Source: Tricholoma matsutake (taxonomy: Eukaryota > Basidiomycota > Agaricomycetes > Agaricales > Tricholomataceae). Taken from it: a stretch of DNA of 64,000 bases. This document shows, piece after piece, positions 38,490-50,500 of the stretch; position 1 is the first letter of the stretch, and each line of letters begins with the position of its first letter. The notes below the pieces were generated by a model. That model had not been told where the DNA came from. It ran no database searches and saw only the letters and a list, made by a program, of their open reading frames with translations. Made by a program: the position numbers and the translations under genes. The stretch spans positions 3,100,001 through 3,164,000 of the forward strand of contig AP026547.1 of the NCBI GenBank assembly GCA_026075535.2, given 5' to 3'.

Positions 38490-41400
38490 ACGAACCAATG
38501 GTTTTGATCTGGAGCTTCAGGATTTCAGCACTTTAGCACCTTTAGATGCACTCCAGGACGCACTGCCAACTCAGACATCATATGAAGGTAGCACCACTGG
38601 TACTCAGGCACCCAGTGTTCAGCTATATACATTTCAGGATTCACAAATAGACAGTGTGGACAGTGCAGTAGCGCCATGCCGACTCTCTGACAACAATAGT
38701 ACCTGAATGGAGTTATCATTAGCAATTATGGAACAAGAGACTCACACTGGGCACCTTGCAATCCAACAAGAGGTTTGTTCTGGCAAAGGAACAGATTTTG
38801 TGTACTTGCGACACCTTCAAAACTATGAGAAGTTCACTGAGAATGACCAAGCTCACTGCCTTGCTGAAGATTCAACTTGGAAAGTCCTCCCTCCTCATCC
38901 CATCACCGTTGTCAAGGCCGCTACTTTCCTGGATTATGAAACCAAGCAACCAAAGGTAAAGGGCTTTTTGTTCTCAGCTCTCTCCTTTGGCCCCTGACCT
39001 TTGTGTTTGCTAGCATACATCAGATGGTCAAGATCTGCCTGGTACTCAATTAGGGGTAGAAGCAATTAAACAGTGTATCAGCGCACTTGAATACTGGTGT
39101 TACAACAATCAGCACCAAGAAGATTACAAGCAGTGCCCAGCTTCAAGAGTCCCACTTTGTGATGACAGCTGCATCACCACCTTGGAGTCCACTGCACAGG
39201 AAAAGGAACCCGAGCAAGTTGCTGAGGCTCAAATGCTCAAAGCAACTGGAGCATTGTCTGGTATGCCTTACACTCAGTCTTAACCGATGATCTGCATTCT
39301 GATTCTGATATGCTACAGATACATACACAGAAGATGAGCTCATCCAAGGGTCGTCTTGGTTTCTGCAGTCCAGCCATGGAACCAAACTTCAAGTTCACAC
39401 TGCTTTACATGACAGGTGTATGCTTCTGGGCTTGACCTCATCAGCATTTCATGGCAACAACATTCGATCACTGCTGCTGTCAGATCTTGCAGTATGTGAT
39501 GTGCCAATGCTTGACTTGGGTCTCGGTGCTAAGGTCATGGTATGTTTTGTTGTCTTGTTTTGTATGTGTACAAGATATCCTAATATTGTAATCCTTGAGG
39601 CTCTCATTTTTCTCTCAAATCAGGGCAAGACTAACAAAACTAGATGGCTTGATCAACAAGCAGCCTTTCGCCATCAACTTCCAGAGCTCTGTTGTGTTGG
39701 AGCACTTGGATTCTATCTCTTCAGCCATTTCCATGTCCTTGGCAATCTCCCTCCAAACTTTTCAGGTGAAATTGCTAACCGGTCATGGTACAAGATTCTG
39801 TTATTCCCAGGTTTGGGAGGTGATGACGAAGAGATGACCTACCAAAGTAAGTCACTAATACTGCTTTGCTCTTCTTGACCTTCAAATCATCATAATCACA
39901 GACCATCACAAGCATGTTGCTTTGATGCATGCTCGGAATGACATATTGATCAGCAAAACTACACATGCTGGCTGACCTTTCACTGCCATGACAGCTCATG
40001 AACACCGTGCTACCCAGGATGACACAAGAACCCTTGGAAACTGGAGTACTTCAGGTTCTTTTGGCAAATGCTATGATTGCACACTTCCCACAGATGCGAT
40101 GGTTGCTGCTGCTTCATTCAATGGATGGAAGCAAGAGTCCTATTTTGTTGCACGAGATATTCCTGGTGCATCACACTCTTTGGGCACTGCAGCATTCCTC
40201 TGATAGCAGTGTTACTGGCAGAACCACCAGATGAGCTTGTCTCTTCAATTTTCCCATGGGTATAAGATGAATGGAAGGCTCTCAAAGCTTGTCAGGATGC
40301 CATGGGAACTGCAGCTGCTGATAACACCCTATTGTCATTCCTTGAGGTTCTCTCATGTCTCCGCTGCATCATCTTACAGGATGCAGCCTGTCTGTCATTA
40401 AAGTACCCCAGCTGTGCCTTATTCAGTTACCCTCCATTCAATATGACACAGTTTTCAGCTTTTGCACACTCTGTTGCTTCCATCATTGAAGAAGCTGAGT
40501 GCGAGTCACGACATCAGCTCTCACACATGCCTGAGCATGTTGCCAGCACATTCCAAGGTGTAGTCATGATGAGCAACATCCAGCAAGAGCAACTCCGCCA
40601 TGAAATCCAACAACACTGTGTTGGGGTCCAAGCACAGCTCCAGGCTGTCAACTCTCTTCTCCATGCAGTACTCATCAACTCAAACCCTCAGAAGCGAAGA
40701 CTGGCATTCACAGGTGTGTGTCGATAGTCCATTCCTATCACCACTAATTTTGCTAAGCTTCTTTAGTTGGCAGTCTCACTGAGCATTCGCAGGCTTTATG
40801 CCAACTTGATTCTATGTCCACAAGTCAAATACAGCTGCAGTCAGCATCCTCCAATCACCTCCCTCTGCTACCATCTGCTGAGCTGAACATTGCCACTCTA
40901 GCTCCCTCCACAGTACCTCCATCTGTGCCCACCAGCAATTCATCTTCCACCACCATCAGCCCTAACGGCAATATATACCCAGCAAGCATCTTTTCTTTAT
41001 CCAAAGATTCCTTCATGCAGTCCAAGCAGCTTGAAGCCATCGCAGCACTTGAGTCCAAGTTTAGCCCAGATCATCTTCGCAACCATCAGTTTGAGTGGAT
41101 ATGGTCCTCTTCAGAGAATCAGGAGGATGAGTGGCTCCCTCACTATGCATACTGGAAGCCCCCTCAGAAGAACAAGAGCATATCAATTGAGGATGTTTGG
41201 AATGAGTGGATGTTTGGTCTGGATGGTTGACTCTTGGTGCGGGAATTGGTGGCTGGGTGGGATGCATGGTGGCGACGCAATAATGCTGCTGCAAAATCGG
41301 AGGCAACACAGTGCAAGAAGATCATCACACTTATTGAAATGCTCTCGGCAAAGCCAAATTGGAGTAATGACCTTGCCCTTTGCTTCCTCAAAAATCGGTA
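38490..41400 (+). pseudogene. Crypton-like tyrosine recombinase gene, degraded
   Basis: Plus-strand exons with short introns (GTAAAG 38956 to TAG 39014; GTATGT 39541 to CAG 39623; GTAAGT near 39846 to CAG near 39901) give a protein like the fungal Ndc10/GCR1_C family linked to Crypton transposons. The N-terminal part includes ATFLDYETKQPK and CISALEYWCYNNQH. The core includes NKTRWLDQQAAFRHQLPELC, KTTHAG followed by TGA where Arg is expected, LGNWSTSGSF and CYDCTLP. The region IEDVWNEWMFGLDG at 41188-41229 resembles GCR1_C. Several TGA stops and a frameshift near 40180 break it. Element ends were not identified. Confidence 0.65.
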
Positions 41401-41699
41401 ACCCATCCCATCCCCATCCATCCCTCACTTGAAGAACATTTGGTCTTTCATTGAGTATCTCCAGAAGCGCAATGGAAATGCGCTGGAGGACATTCTTGCT
41501 GACTCAAATTCTTATCCATCATGATACCTATAATAGTTTACTGAAATGTAGCTAGTACAAGATGTAGCAGTAGCCATAGAATTGAATTACAAGAGTTGAG
41601 TGACCGAGCTTTGAACAGCCTCTTGTATGAATCAAAAACCAGCTATACATACTAACAAGAAAAAATATTTACATTTGTAGCATAAACGAGACAAAGTAT

Positions 41700-43826
41700 T
41701 ACACTCCACAGTGAGACACTGCCCAATCGTGGAGGAATGCAAACAGCTTCCTGCTCCCCATGGGGTGCTCATGCATCTCCACAAGCTTTTCCTTCACTTC
41801 CTGTGTCTCGCACTCACTGCCCTCACCATACCACCGCACCAGGTGGTGTCCCTCCTCAGCCTGCCTGAGCCATGTCTCTCCTACATTGAGCACCATGCAT
41901 ATGTGCATTTTTGTGATGGAATTACCCTGAACAGGACATACTGGTCAGCTTTCATGAAGGCATCTGACACCATTAACCAACCCATGAAACTCACTGATCT
42001 CCCACTTTTCTTCCTGTGGTATGTCTCACAGAACCATGCAGCAAACTGCCACAGCACAATGATGTCAGCATTTTGCAGGACCCGATGATGGGTGTGTTGA
42101 AACCGCTGGAGGTCCTCATGTCCAAAGTGCTCGCTTGCCAACATTTGCAGCCAATCCACATCGTCATCATCCACTGCTGCTTTCTTTTTTGCCTTTGCAT
42201 GATCCCGGGCACACTCAAGGGGCTTGAAGTTCCTCACTAAGTCCAACTGTTGGCTGCATTGCAGCAGTGCTGCACCTGTATCATCCTCATCACCATTGTC
42301 TTCAGGAATCAAAGCGGCTCTTGATGACTGGGTGACCTTGCCATTGTGGCAGGAATTCATTAGCAAATGAGAAAGAAATTCGGCGAGGAGGCTGACTCAC
42401 TGTGCCTGCAAAATCGACATGGATGGTGAGGTCTGTTGTGAGACCAGCTGGTACCATCAACTGGGCTGGGACTGGCTGTGTGTTTGTCAGCTCAGAGATG
42501 GGTGCATGAATGAAATATCATGTATAGTCGGGCTCTCTGTCATCAGGGATACCAAGCTTCATGGGGCCTTGCAGATCTTGTCAACACAAATGAGCAAATG
42601 GAGCGCACAAATGGCATGCACCTGGTCCCATGATTCACCCATTGGTGTTTTGCAACCGCTCAAGAATGTCGCATGCACTGACTTGCCATTTTCCCTGAAG
42701 ATATGGGTGATTGGCAGCATGTGCATCGATGACCTCCAGCATCTTCAAGGGTCCATGTATCAAGTGTTGATCGTGTATGTGAAGGCAGACTTCCTAGGAG
42801 GTCAAGTTTGGGGATCAGCATTTCAATTGAGAAGAAGTGTGGGCACTTACGCACTGGTGCACTACAGGCATGGTGATGATACCAGTGCCTTGATGTAGAG
42901 CAGGTTGCTGAAGGCATGAGGTGAGCAGACTAAATAGCATGGGACAAACAAAATACTTGCCATGATGCTGTTGCTGGGCTCATTTAGCATGTATTGCAGC
43001 TCAGTCCATGTGGTTGGAGTCTTCCTTGGAGTCATCATTGAGAATCCATGCCAGGGATTGAGCAAGACCTCAAGCAGATGCCATTTTGTCACCTTGTCTT
43101 GCCTAAGCTTCTTCTGCTTGCCTCGCAGTGGCCAGTGTTCAATCTGCATCTTCACAAGAGACAGGAGCTCGACTTTTTTCAAACCTCTGAAATGGAGGTC
43201 ATTGAAGTTAGGCAAAGGTAGGAAAGAAGAGAAACAGAGCATGCTGACTTTAAGTCAGATTCTTCATATGGGCGGGCACTACTTCCTTGGTTGACTGACA
43301 CCATTCCAAATGTGCAAGAACAGATGATATTGTAGCAGACAATGGGCTTGTGAGATGGACAGATATTCCAATGGTGAGGAGCATGCACGATGATGGCATT
43401 GAGCCTGTCAAGGGAAGGATGATGTCATGCCGAGGTAAGTGAAACAGGCATGATTGAGGATATGCACCTTGCTCAATCGCTGTTCCCCTGTTTGACACCT
43501 TCCACCCTCTTGTTTGGCACCCCCAATCCCCACTATCAAGCGCTCAATCGAGTGTGACTGTCCTTGTCAACCCCTTATGTGAGTGTTGTCCCCACCAGCA
43601 CCTCCATTTTGCACAGCGCCATTTCCCTCTCGTCCAAGCACGTCGTCCCAGAGCAGATCCAGCCAGTTTTCATCGAGGGAAGAGGAGGAGGGAGAGGCAA
43701 GAGGTGAGGGAGCAGAGGGAGAGGGGTGTGACACAGAGCTCGATCCCCACAAATGATGAGGTTGCAGCAGGGAGAGGGATCAAGGGAATGATGATCGCGT
43801 GTTTCCACGCAGCGAATACATGGCAT
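41700..43826 (-). pseudogene. Unrecognised minus-strand gene remnant
   Basis: A chain of minus-strand frames has protein-like composition: 43567-43826 (Ser/Pro-rich start), 42862-43242 (KWHLLEVLLNPWHGFSMM), 42419-42790 (with a VPAGLTTDLTIHVDFAGTV segment, untracked by long ORFs), and 41881-42366 (DVDWLQMLASEHFGHED, NADIIVLWQFAAWFCETYH). Frameshifts and stops separate them. It lies tail to tail with the Crypton-like gene. I recall similar uncharacterised proteins near mobile DNA in mushrooms but cannot name a family. Confidence 0.4.
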
Positions 43827-43839
43827 GAACTGTCGAGGT

Positions 43840-44241
43840 AATCATGGGTGTGACCGCCAGCAAGGTCTCATGCCAAAGTTTATTCACATGATGAAACCTG
43901 ACAGGGGGTGCCCACGGAACCCGGGCATGCTTGCTGTTTCGATACATACAGTGTATCATATACTACAATGACTACATATTTATACAAACATTTGATGCAT
44001 TGATTGGTAATTATAATTGGTAATTAGAATGTCCCACTATTAATAATCTGTGGATGCATCATTACTACTATATTCAGTGTTGGTGTTGGTGTTGCCTAAT
44101 GATACAATCACTTATTCAACAGTTACTTCATCCAGGTGCATCAAAACCTCTGTGTGGTGGAAAACCCAGTGGGAAAAACCTATCCACATGCAAGGAAAGC
44201 TACTGGGTTACTAGTGTGTTGACTGGATGCATATCTCTTCT
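43840..44241. other. Non-coding stretch, no feature recognised
   Basis: It contains ATACAGTGTATCATATACT near 43951, which also occurs in the copia G LTR near 32419. Nothing else is supported. Confidence 0.3.
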
Positions 44242-46593
44242 CTATCTAGCATAAATTTCAGCTTTGGTAGAGCTTACATCTGCAGTTTGCTCCAGATCAC
44301 AACAGTTTTGTATATCAAGAACTTTTTTGTTCACAAGGTCCCTGACCCAGTGATGGTGAAGAGTGATGTGCTTTGACCATTGATGGAATTGTGGGTTGTG
44401 TGTTAATACTACAGACCCCTCATTGTCCCCAAAAATAATTGTTGGGTCATTTTGAATAAATCTGAGTTCACCATATAGATTTCTGAGCCATGTTGCTTCA
44501 TGTCCAGCCTCAAAGAGAGCCACATATTCTGCCTCTGTGGAGGACAAGGCTATGATCATTTGTTTCTTTGATTTCCAGGTCACTGCTCCCCCTGCTGTGA
44601 GGAAAATGTATCCCATTGTGGACTTGTGGTCATCTGCATTTGAAAAATCTGCATACCCATAGAAGAGGTTATCTGTTTCAGTCACATCCTGAGATGTGCA
44701 GTAAGTTATCCCAAGAGTTTTTGTACCCACAAGGTACCTGAGTATCTGCTTTAATGCACCATGATGTTGGAGACCTGGGTTAATGGTGTAGGCAGCCAAT
44801 TTATTCACAGCATATGAGATATCTGGTCTTGTGGAGTTAGCAATAAACTGTAGACTTCCCAATAATTTTGCATATGAATTACTTTGGTTGGGTTCATTGT
44901 GATCTTTTGAATATTTGAATCCATAAGTATACCAACAGGGTTCGCATCAGCCATCCCCTCCTTGAGGAGGATATTCTCAATATATTTCTGTTGAGAAATA
45001 ATGATGGAATTGCTGGTATGATTTATTTCTACACCAACAATCTTGCTTGGTTCCCCAAGGTCCATACCATTCTGAGTGTAACACATTTTTCATATGTTCT
45101 ATCATTGCATCAGATGATGCAAAGAGAAGTGAGTTGTCAACCCAGATGGCCATAATTCTGATGTTGTCTCCATCCCATCAAATGTAAGTGCAAGAATCCA
45201 TGAGTAAGCATTTGTAGCCATGAGACTTGAGTTTTACATCAAGCTGCTTGTTCCACTCTCTCCCAGCTTGTTTTAGGCTGTAGAGAGTCTTACATACTCA
45301 GTCCATTTCATCCTTGCATCCCTCAGGTTGTCACATGTAAATTTCTTCTTGTAAAATGCTGTTCAGGTAAGCCCCCTTGACATCCATCTGTTGTAGTTGG
45401 ACTGTTGTAGTTTCTGTATTGGTACAAGGGTGAGAATTGCATACAATGTATCCATCCTAACAACAGGCAAATATGTGTCCATATAATTGTAATTTGGCTG
45501 CTGTGTGCATCTTTTTACTACCAGTCTTGCTTGTTTCCTAATTTCATCCCCTTGTTTATTGCTTTTCTTTATAAAGATCCATTTATTGGAGATAGGGACT
45601 GCATTTGAAGGTTTCTGCACAAGTTCCCAAGTGCCCATTTCCTTCAGAAGATCTATCTCTTCCCTCATGACTTTTTGCCACTCTGGCCACTCTGGGGAGT
45701 TCCTAGCATCCTTTAGGCTGGTAAGTTTGTCTCTAGTAATTATTGCATATATCTCTTCAATTGATAGGAAGGTTTCTTCATCATCTTCCTCTTCTGTAAA
45801 GGGATTTTGAAGGTATCAATAGTTGATATGAATTCCATGTGTCTTTCACAGTTCATCTATATCCACATCCTCCTCTATCTCATTCCATTTACACTTACAC
45901 TTCTTGGGTTCAAGGTCCAGAGTTATATATCATCAGAACCTGTTACACCCTTAGGCATCGGCATGCTTCCATAGGAGTTCCCCTCATGCAGTGCATCAGG
46001 TGTAATGGTGATTTGCTTGGAGGTGAAGGTGGTTCTGGTGGGTTGGTATTTTGGAAGTTTCTAGAGGTAAGTACCTTTTGCATTTCTGCATTATAATATC
46101 TAATTGCTCCAGTGCCATCATCAAATCCAACATAGGTTCAGTGCTTAGATTTCAGTAGCATTTTCCTTTCTTCCTTTGTCCTTGTGATAAAACCCAAATG
46201 GGGGCCCCAAATTTGCATAAGCTAGATACATTCAGTTTTTTTATTGTGCCAGCCCTTGTAAGGTGTTGATTTCCAAAGATGTTTCATAAATGATTGGTTA
46301 CAGAGATAAGTGGTGTGTAAAATGGTGTATTCCCAAAGAAATTTGGGAAGTTAGTTGGTGGTTATCATTGCATGGGATAATTTGACAAGTGTCCTATTCA
46401 TCCATTTGGCAACACCATTCTGTGAAGGTGAGTATGGTGAGTCAAATTCCTATACCACATTCATTACACCATTTTTCCAACTTCTCATTTACAAATTCTT
46501 TTCCACAATCAATTCGAATCCCCTTTGGTTTTTGGTTTTGAGTTATCAGGTGGGCCAAATAATTAATGACTCCTTGTGTTGTGTCTGATTTCT
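44242..46593 (-). pseudogene. Copia E pol, 3' part (integrase end, RT, RNase H)
   Basis: Frames in minus order give an integrase segment GIRIDCGKEFVNEKLEKW (about 46500), then decayed linker. RT pieces are at 45363-45668 (SNKWIFIKKSNKQGDE; DTYLPVVRMDTLYAIL) and 44805-45086. RT/RNase H is at 44242-44862 (TRPDISYAVNKLAAY, YADFSNADDHKSTMGY, SSTEAEYVALFEAG, FGDNEGSV). Many stops are present. The other half of the gene lies beyond the hAT-like insertion, at 53843-55795. No LTR was found at this end. Confidence 0.85.
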
Positions 46594-47263
46594 CCTTCAA
46601 ATAGTGTTCAAAGGTCCAGTTGGATGGACCGAAAAAACAACCAAAACCCAACTAAATTCAACTGATTGCAACTGGACCATCGGTTGTGGTTGCTTTGTTT
46701 GGGAGTTGGTTGGGTTGCTGGTTGCCTCACTTAGAAAATATTTAGAAACCAATCAAAGACTGGTCACAATCAGTTGCGACCAGTCTTTTTGCTGTATATA
46801 AATGTACAGTATATACAGTTAAAGCTACATATATACAGTGAAAAAGAACTAATATAACTACTAATTATAACTAATCATTAGTGAAGTGGGACAGGCACAC
46901 AATGAAAGTACTCATTTGGTGGGTGTTTATATACCCTGTGGCAGCACATGGACCATGTGGTCACATTTGTGCTCCCAAAAACAAAAGTGGCACCACTTGC
47001 CAGATAACTTCCCACAACCACACAATGAACACCAACCTTGCCGTGTCCACGAAAAACAACCACACAAATGAATGAACACAAAGTAGGCAGCCCAAACAAT
47101 GACCTAATGTTGTTTGGGCCCAAGGGTATGTTTTTTTTTCATAGTTTTTTTCTTTCTTTTACTATCTAACTAACTAATGAAATGTTTTTTCTTCAATTCT
47201 AGGTTCTTTTGATATTGACATTGCCCACCCAACAACACTCCTGAGTCCTATGCCACCACTGTG

Positions 47264-47558
47264 TGTTGGAGCAGACTATATACGCTGCACAGGGGAAGAG
47301 ACTACACGTTCCTTACAACCTACCTGGGGTTTAGTTAGACTTACAGCTAGGGTTAGCAGAGGTAAGAACACTGTATTCCTACTACGGTACAGGTTCTCCT
47401 TATATACATAATATTAAGGATGTCACATGACTCGGGAATGTGTTTACCGCATGTATGCACAGTAAGCGCAGTAACATGCGTATGCTGCATGTATCGCCTC
47501 ATGTATGCTGCATGTATTGCCTCATGTATACAGCATGCATCAGGGATTAATTTCAACA
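47264..47558 (-). repeat. 3' LTR of copia D
   Basis: Identical by eye to the LTR at 52694-52988. It includes the short direct repeats GCATGTATCGCCTCATGTAT and a variant, near 47486-47528. Confidence 0.93.
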
Positions 47559-47590
47559 CCCCCCCTCAAACTGTACAGCGCTCTAAGCAG

Positions 47591-50500
47591 CTAAGTTTGA
47601 ATCTCGAAAGTAATTCCGAGAGAGTCTCTAAATTTCCTGAATAGGACGGCGCCAAGGTTCTTTGTGAACATGTCAGCCGGATTATCACTTCCAGGAATGA
47701 AAACGACTGTGACTTTGTCATTTTCTATGCATTCGCGGGTGTAGTGGTAGCGAATGTCTATATGTTTGGTCCTTCTTTCCTGAACTGGATTTGATCCAAT
47801 AAAGATGGATCCTTGATTATCAGCGCAGATTGGTACGCGCTTCAGTGTATATCCAAGTTCCTGGAATAAGGACTCTATCCACACTATCTGCCGACAAGTG
47901 TCAGAGAGAGCCATGTATTCGGCTTCTGTGGATGACAGTGCTACAGTTTTTTGTAAACGGGACTGCCAGCACACAATGCCACTCGCCAGAGTAGCAAAGT
48001 AACCCGTTGTAGATCGGCGCTTGACAGTGTCAGCTGCCCAATCAGAATCTGTGAAGGCCTGTAGCCCCTCGGATTTCTCTCCATCATAGACCATACTGTA
48101 CTTCTGGGTTCCCACCAGATAGCGCATTATGTACATCGCTTTGTCTAGATGTTCTTGGCTAGGATTAGCCGAGAATTGCGACATCTTGATTACCGCGTAA
48201 GCGATATCAGGTCGCGTTCCGAGCATCAGATACAATAAAGATCCGATCACAGACTGATATTTTGATCTAAGCGCCGTGTTTGGCGTCGCTGTGTTCTCCG
48301 ACGGTTTGTAGCCAGTCGGGAGCGGAGTGGGGACAATCTTGGCATTTGTCATCTCGAACCTCTCAAGCACTTTGGCGAGATATTCTGTTTGATCGAGTTT
48401 GACTTTTGCAGCGGTCTGGGTGACGCGCATGCCTAAGAATTCCGTGACTTTTTCAGTACTACGGCACTCCCAATGCTTCAGGCAAGCATTCTTCTTTTCA
48501 TCCACAAGTTTCTTGTTCTTGCCCATGAACAAGCCATCATCAACATAGACTAGCGCAATAACGATGCTGCCTGTCTTAGGATCCTTGTGTATGAAGATGC
48601 CGGCATCGGAGCTGGCGCGCACAAACCCAATGGTGCGCATAAATGCCTCTAGCTCTCTCCACCATGCTAGTGAAGCCTGTTTAAGGCCATACAATGCTCG
48701 GCGTAAGCGCATTACTTTGCGCTCTTTACCCTCGAGTTTGAAACCCTCGGGTTGATCCATATAGATCTCCTCATCAAGTTTGCCATATAAAAATGCGGTT
48801 TTTACATCTAGACCGGTCATATACATGCCTTCTAGAGACGCAAGGGCAAACATGAGGCGTACGGTCTCGTAGCGGACTACTGGTGAGAAAATCTCATCAA
48901 AGTCAACGCCTTCGACTTGTGAAAAGCCTTTGGCCACGAGTCTGGCTCGTTTTCTTCCGTCCGATTTCACGGAGAAAACCCATCTATTTTTGATCGTTTT
49001 TCGATCATGTGGAAGATCGACGATGTCATAGACTTGTCGCTTGCGAAGAGCCTCTAACTCTTCACGACAAGCCTGTTTCCACTCAAGTTGCTGCTGCCGG
49101 GGTAGGCGCGCAATATCGCGAAATTGGTTTGGAACTAGGCTTTTTCCGCTTGATGGTGTGACTGCTTTTGACAACAGCCAGCGGATAAGCTCATCTCCAC
49201 CTTCCTTGGTTATCTTTTTAATATAACCTGCTTCGTCCGGTTCCCCCATTGGGTGATCATGTTCTTGATTATTGGAATCGGGCACACTCTCGTGGGGTGC
49301 CGAACTCGGTCCAGCAACCGGTTCTTGCTGTTGAGGTCGTGGTCGTGTTCGGTTATGATCCGAATCTTGACCCACAGACTTCTTCCAATATCGATCACGC
49401 GCAATGTCTCTCTCTATGTCAGAGGGGAGTCGCTGTTCTCCATAGGTATTGCCGGGACGGTTTGGGATTTTCCTCTGCCTGCCTGATCGACGGGGCAATT
49501 GCTGCCATTCCTGTTGATCTTCACGTCTTGGACGAAAGTCCTCAGTGCTAACTGGAGGCGGCGGAGGAGGAGCGTTAGTCGCATCGTCATGCGCCTTTTG
49601 CTCACTTGGTAAATCATTATCATCTTCTGATGATGGAGGAAGGGGCGGATTTTGTGGCGGTATAGGGTCATCGCCATCCGTTCCAGATGAGTGGTCGTCA
49701 TCTTCTGGTTCTGGTGGAAAATCACCAAGGTCTGTCTTGGCAGGAGTTTTAGCTCCGGGACAGCATGGGAACATCGTTTCATCAAATAGTGCCGTAGCAC
49801 CAATGAATATTGCGCCGTTTCGTCGCATGAAACGATATGCTTTAATGCCATCTTCTACTCCAAGGTACGTCATTAGCTCCGATCGAGGAGACAATGTTGT
49901 TGGACGTTTTTCCTTTGGTAGATAGACATAAGCACCGCAACCGAAGACCTTCAGATTGTTTAGATCTGGGCGGACCTTTGTCAGGTCCTCAAAAGGTGTC
50001 AGCCATTTCAGGCGCCTTATTGGGGTTCGGTTGTATAAATGTGTTGCATGTTCTATGCAAAATTCCCACCATGATTGTGGTAGACAAGCGGTGAATCGCA
50101 GGGTTTGCGACTTTTCCATTATTGTCCTTATGGCGCGCTCTGCGCGCCCGTTCTGTTGATGAACGTGGGGTGCAGACATCTCTATTTTGATGCCTAAATC
50201 CTTGAGCTGTTTTTGTAGCTCACGATCCTTGAACTCCCCCCCTGGATCGACACGCCAGCGCTTGATTGTAGCGCCATATTGGGTCTTAGCCATTGCTTGA
50301 AATTGTCTAATCGCTGCAGCAGCATCAGATTTCTTTCTAAGGCATTGGACCCAAATATGTGACGTTTTGTCGTCCAGAAATACAATGAAGTATTTATGTT
50401 TGTGGTACGATAGTACTGGGAGTTCCTTTAGGTCGGAATGTATTAATTCAAAGGATTTGTCAGCTCGTGAGTCTGACTCGGGAAAAGATTTTGAGGTCAT

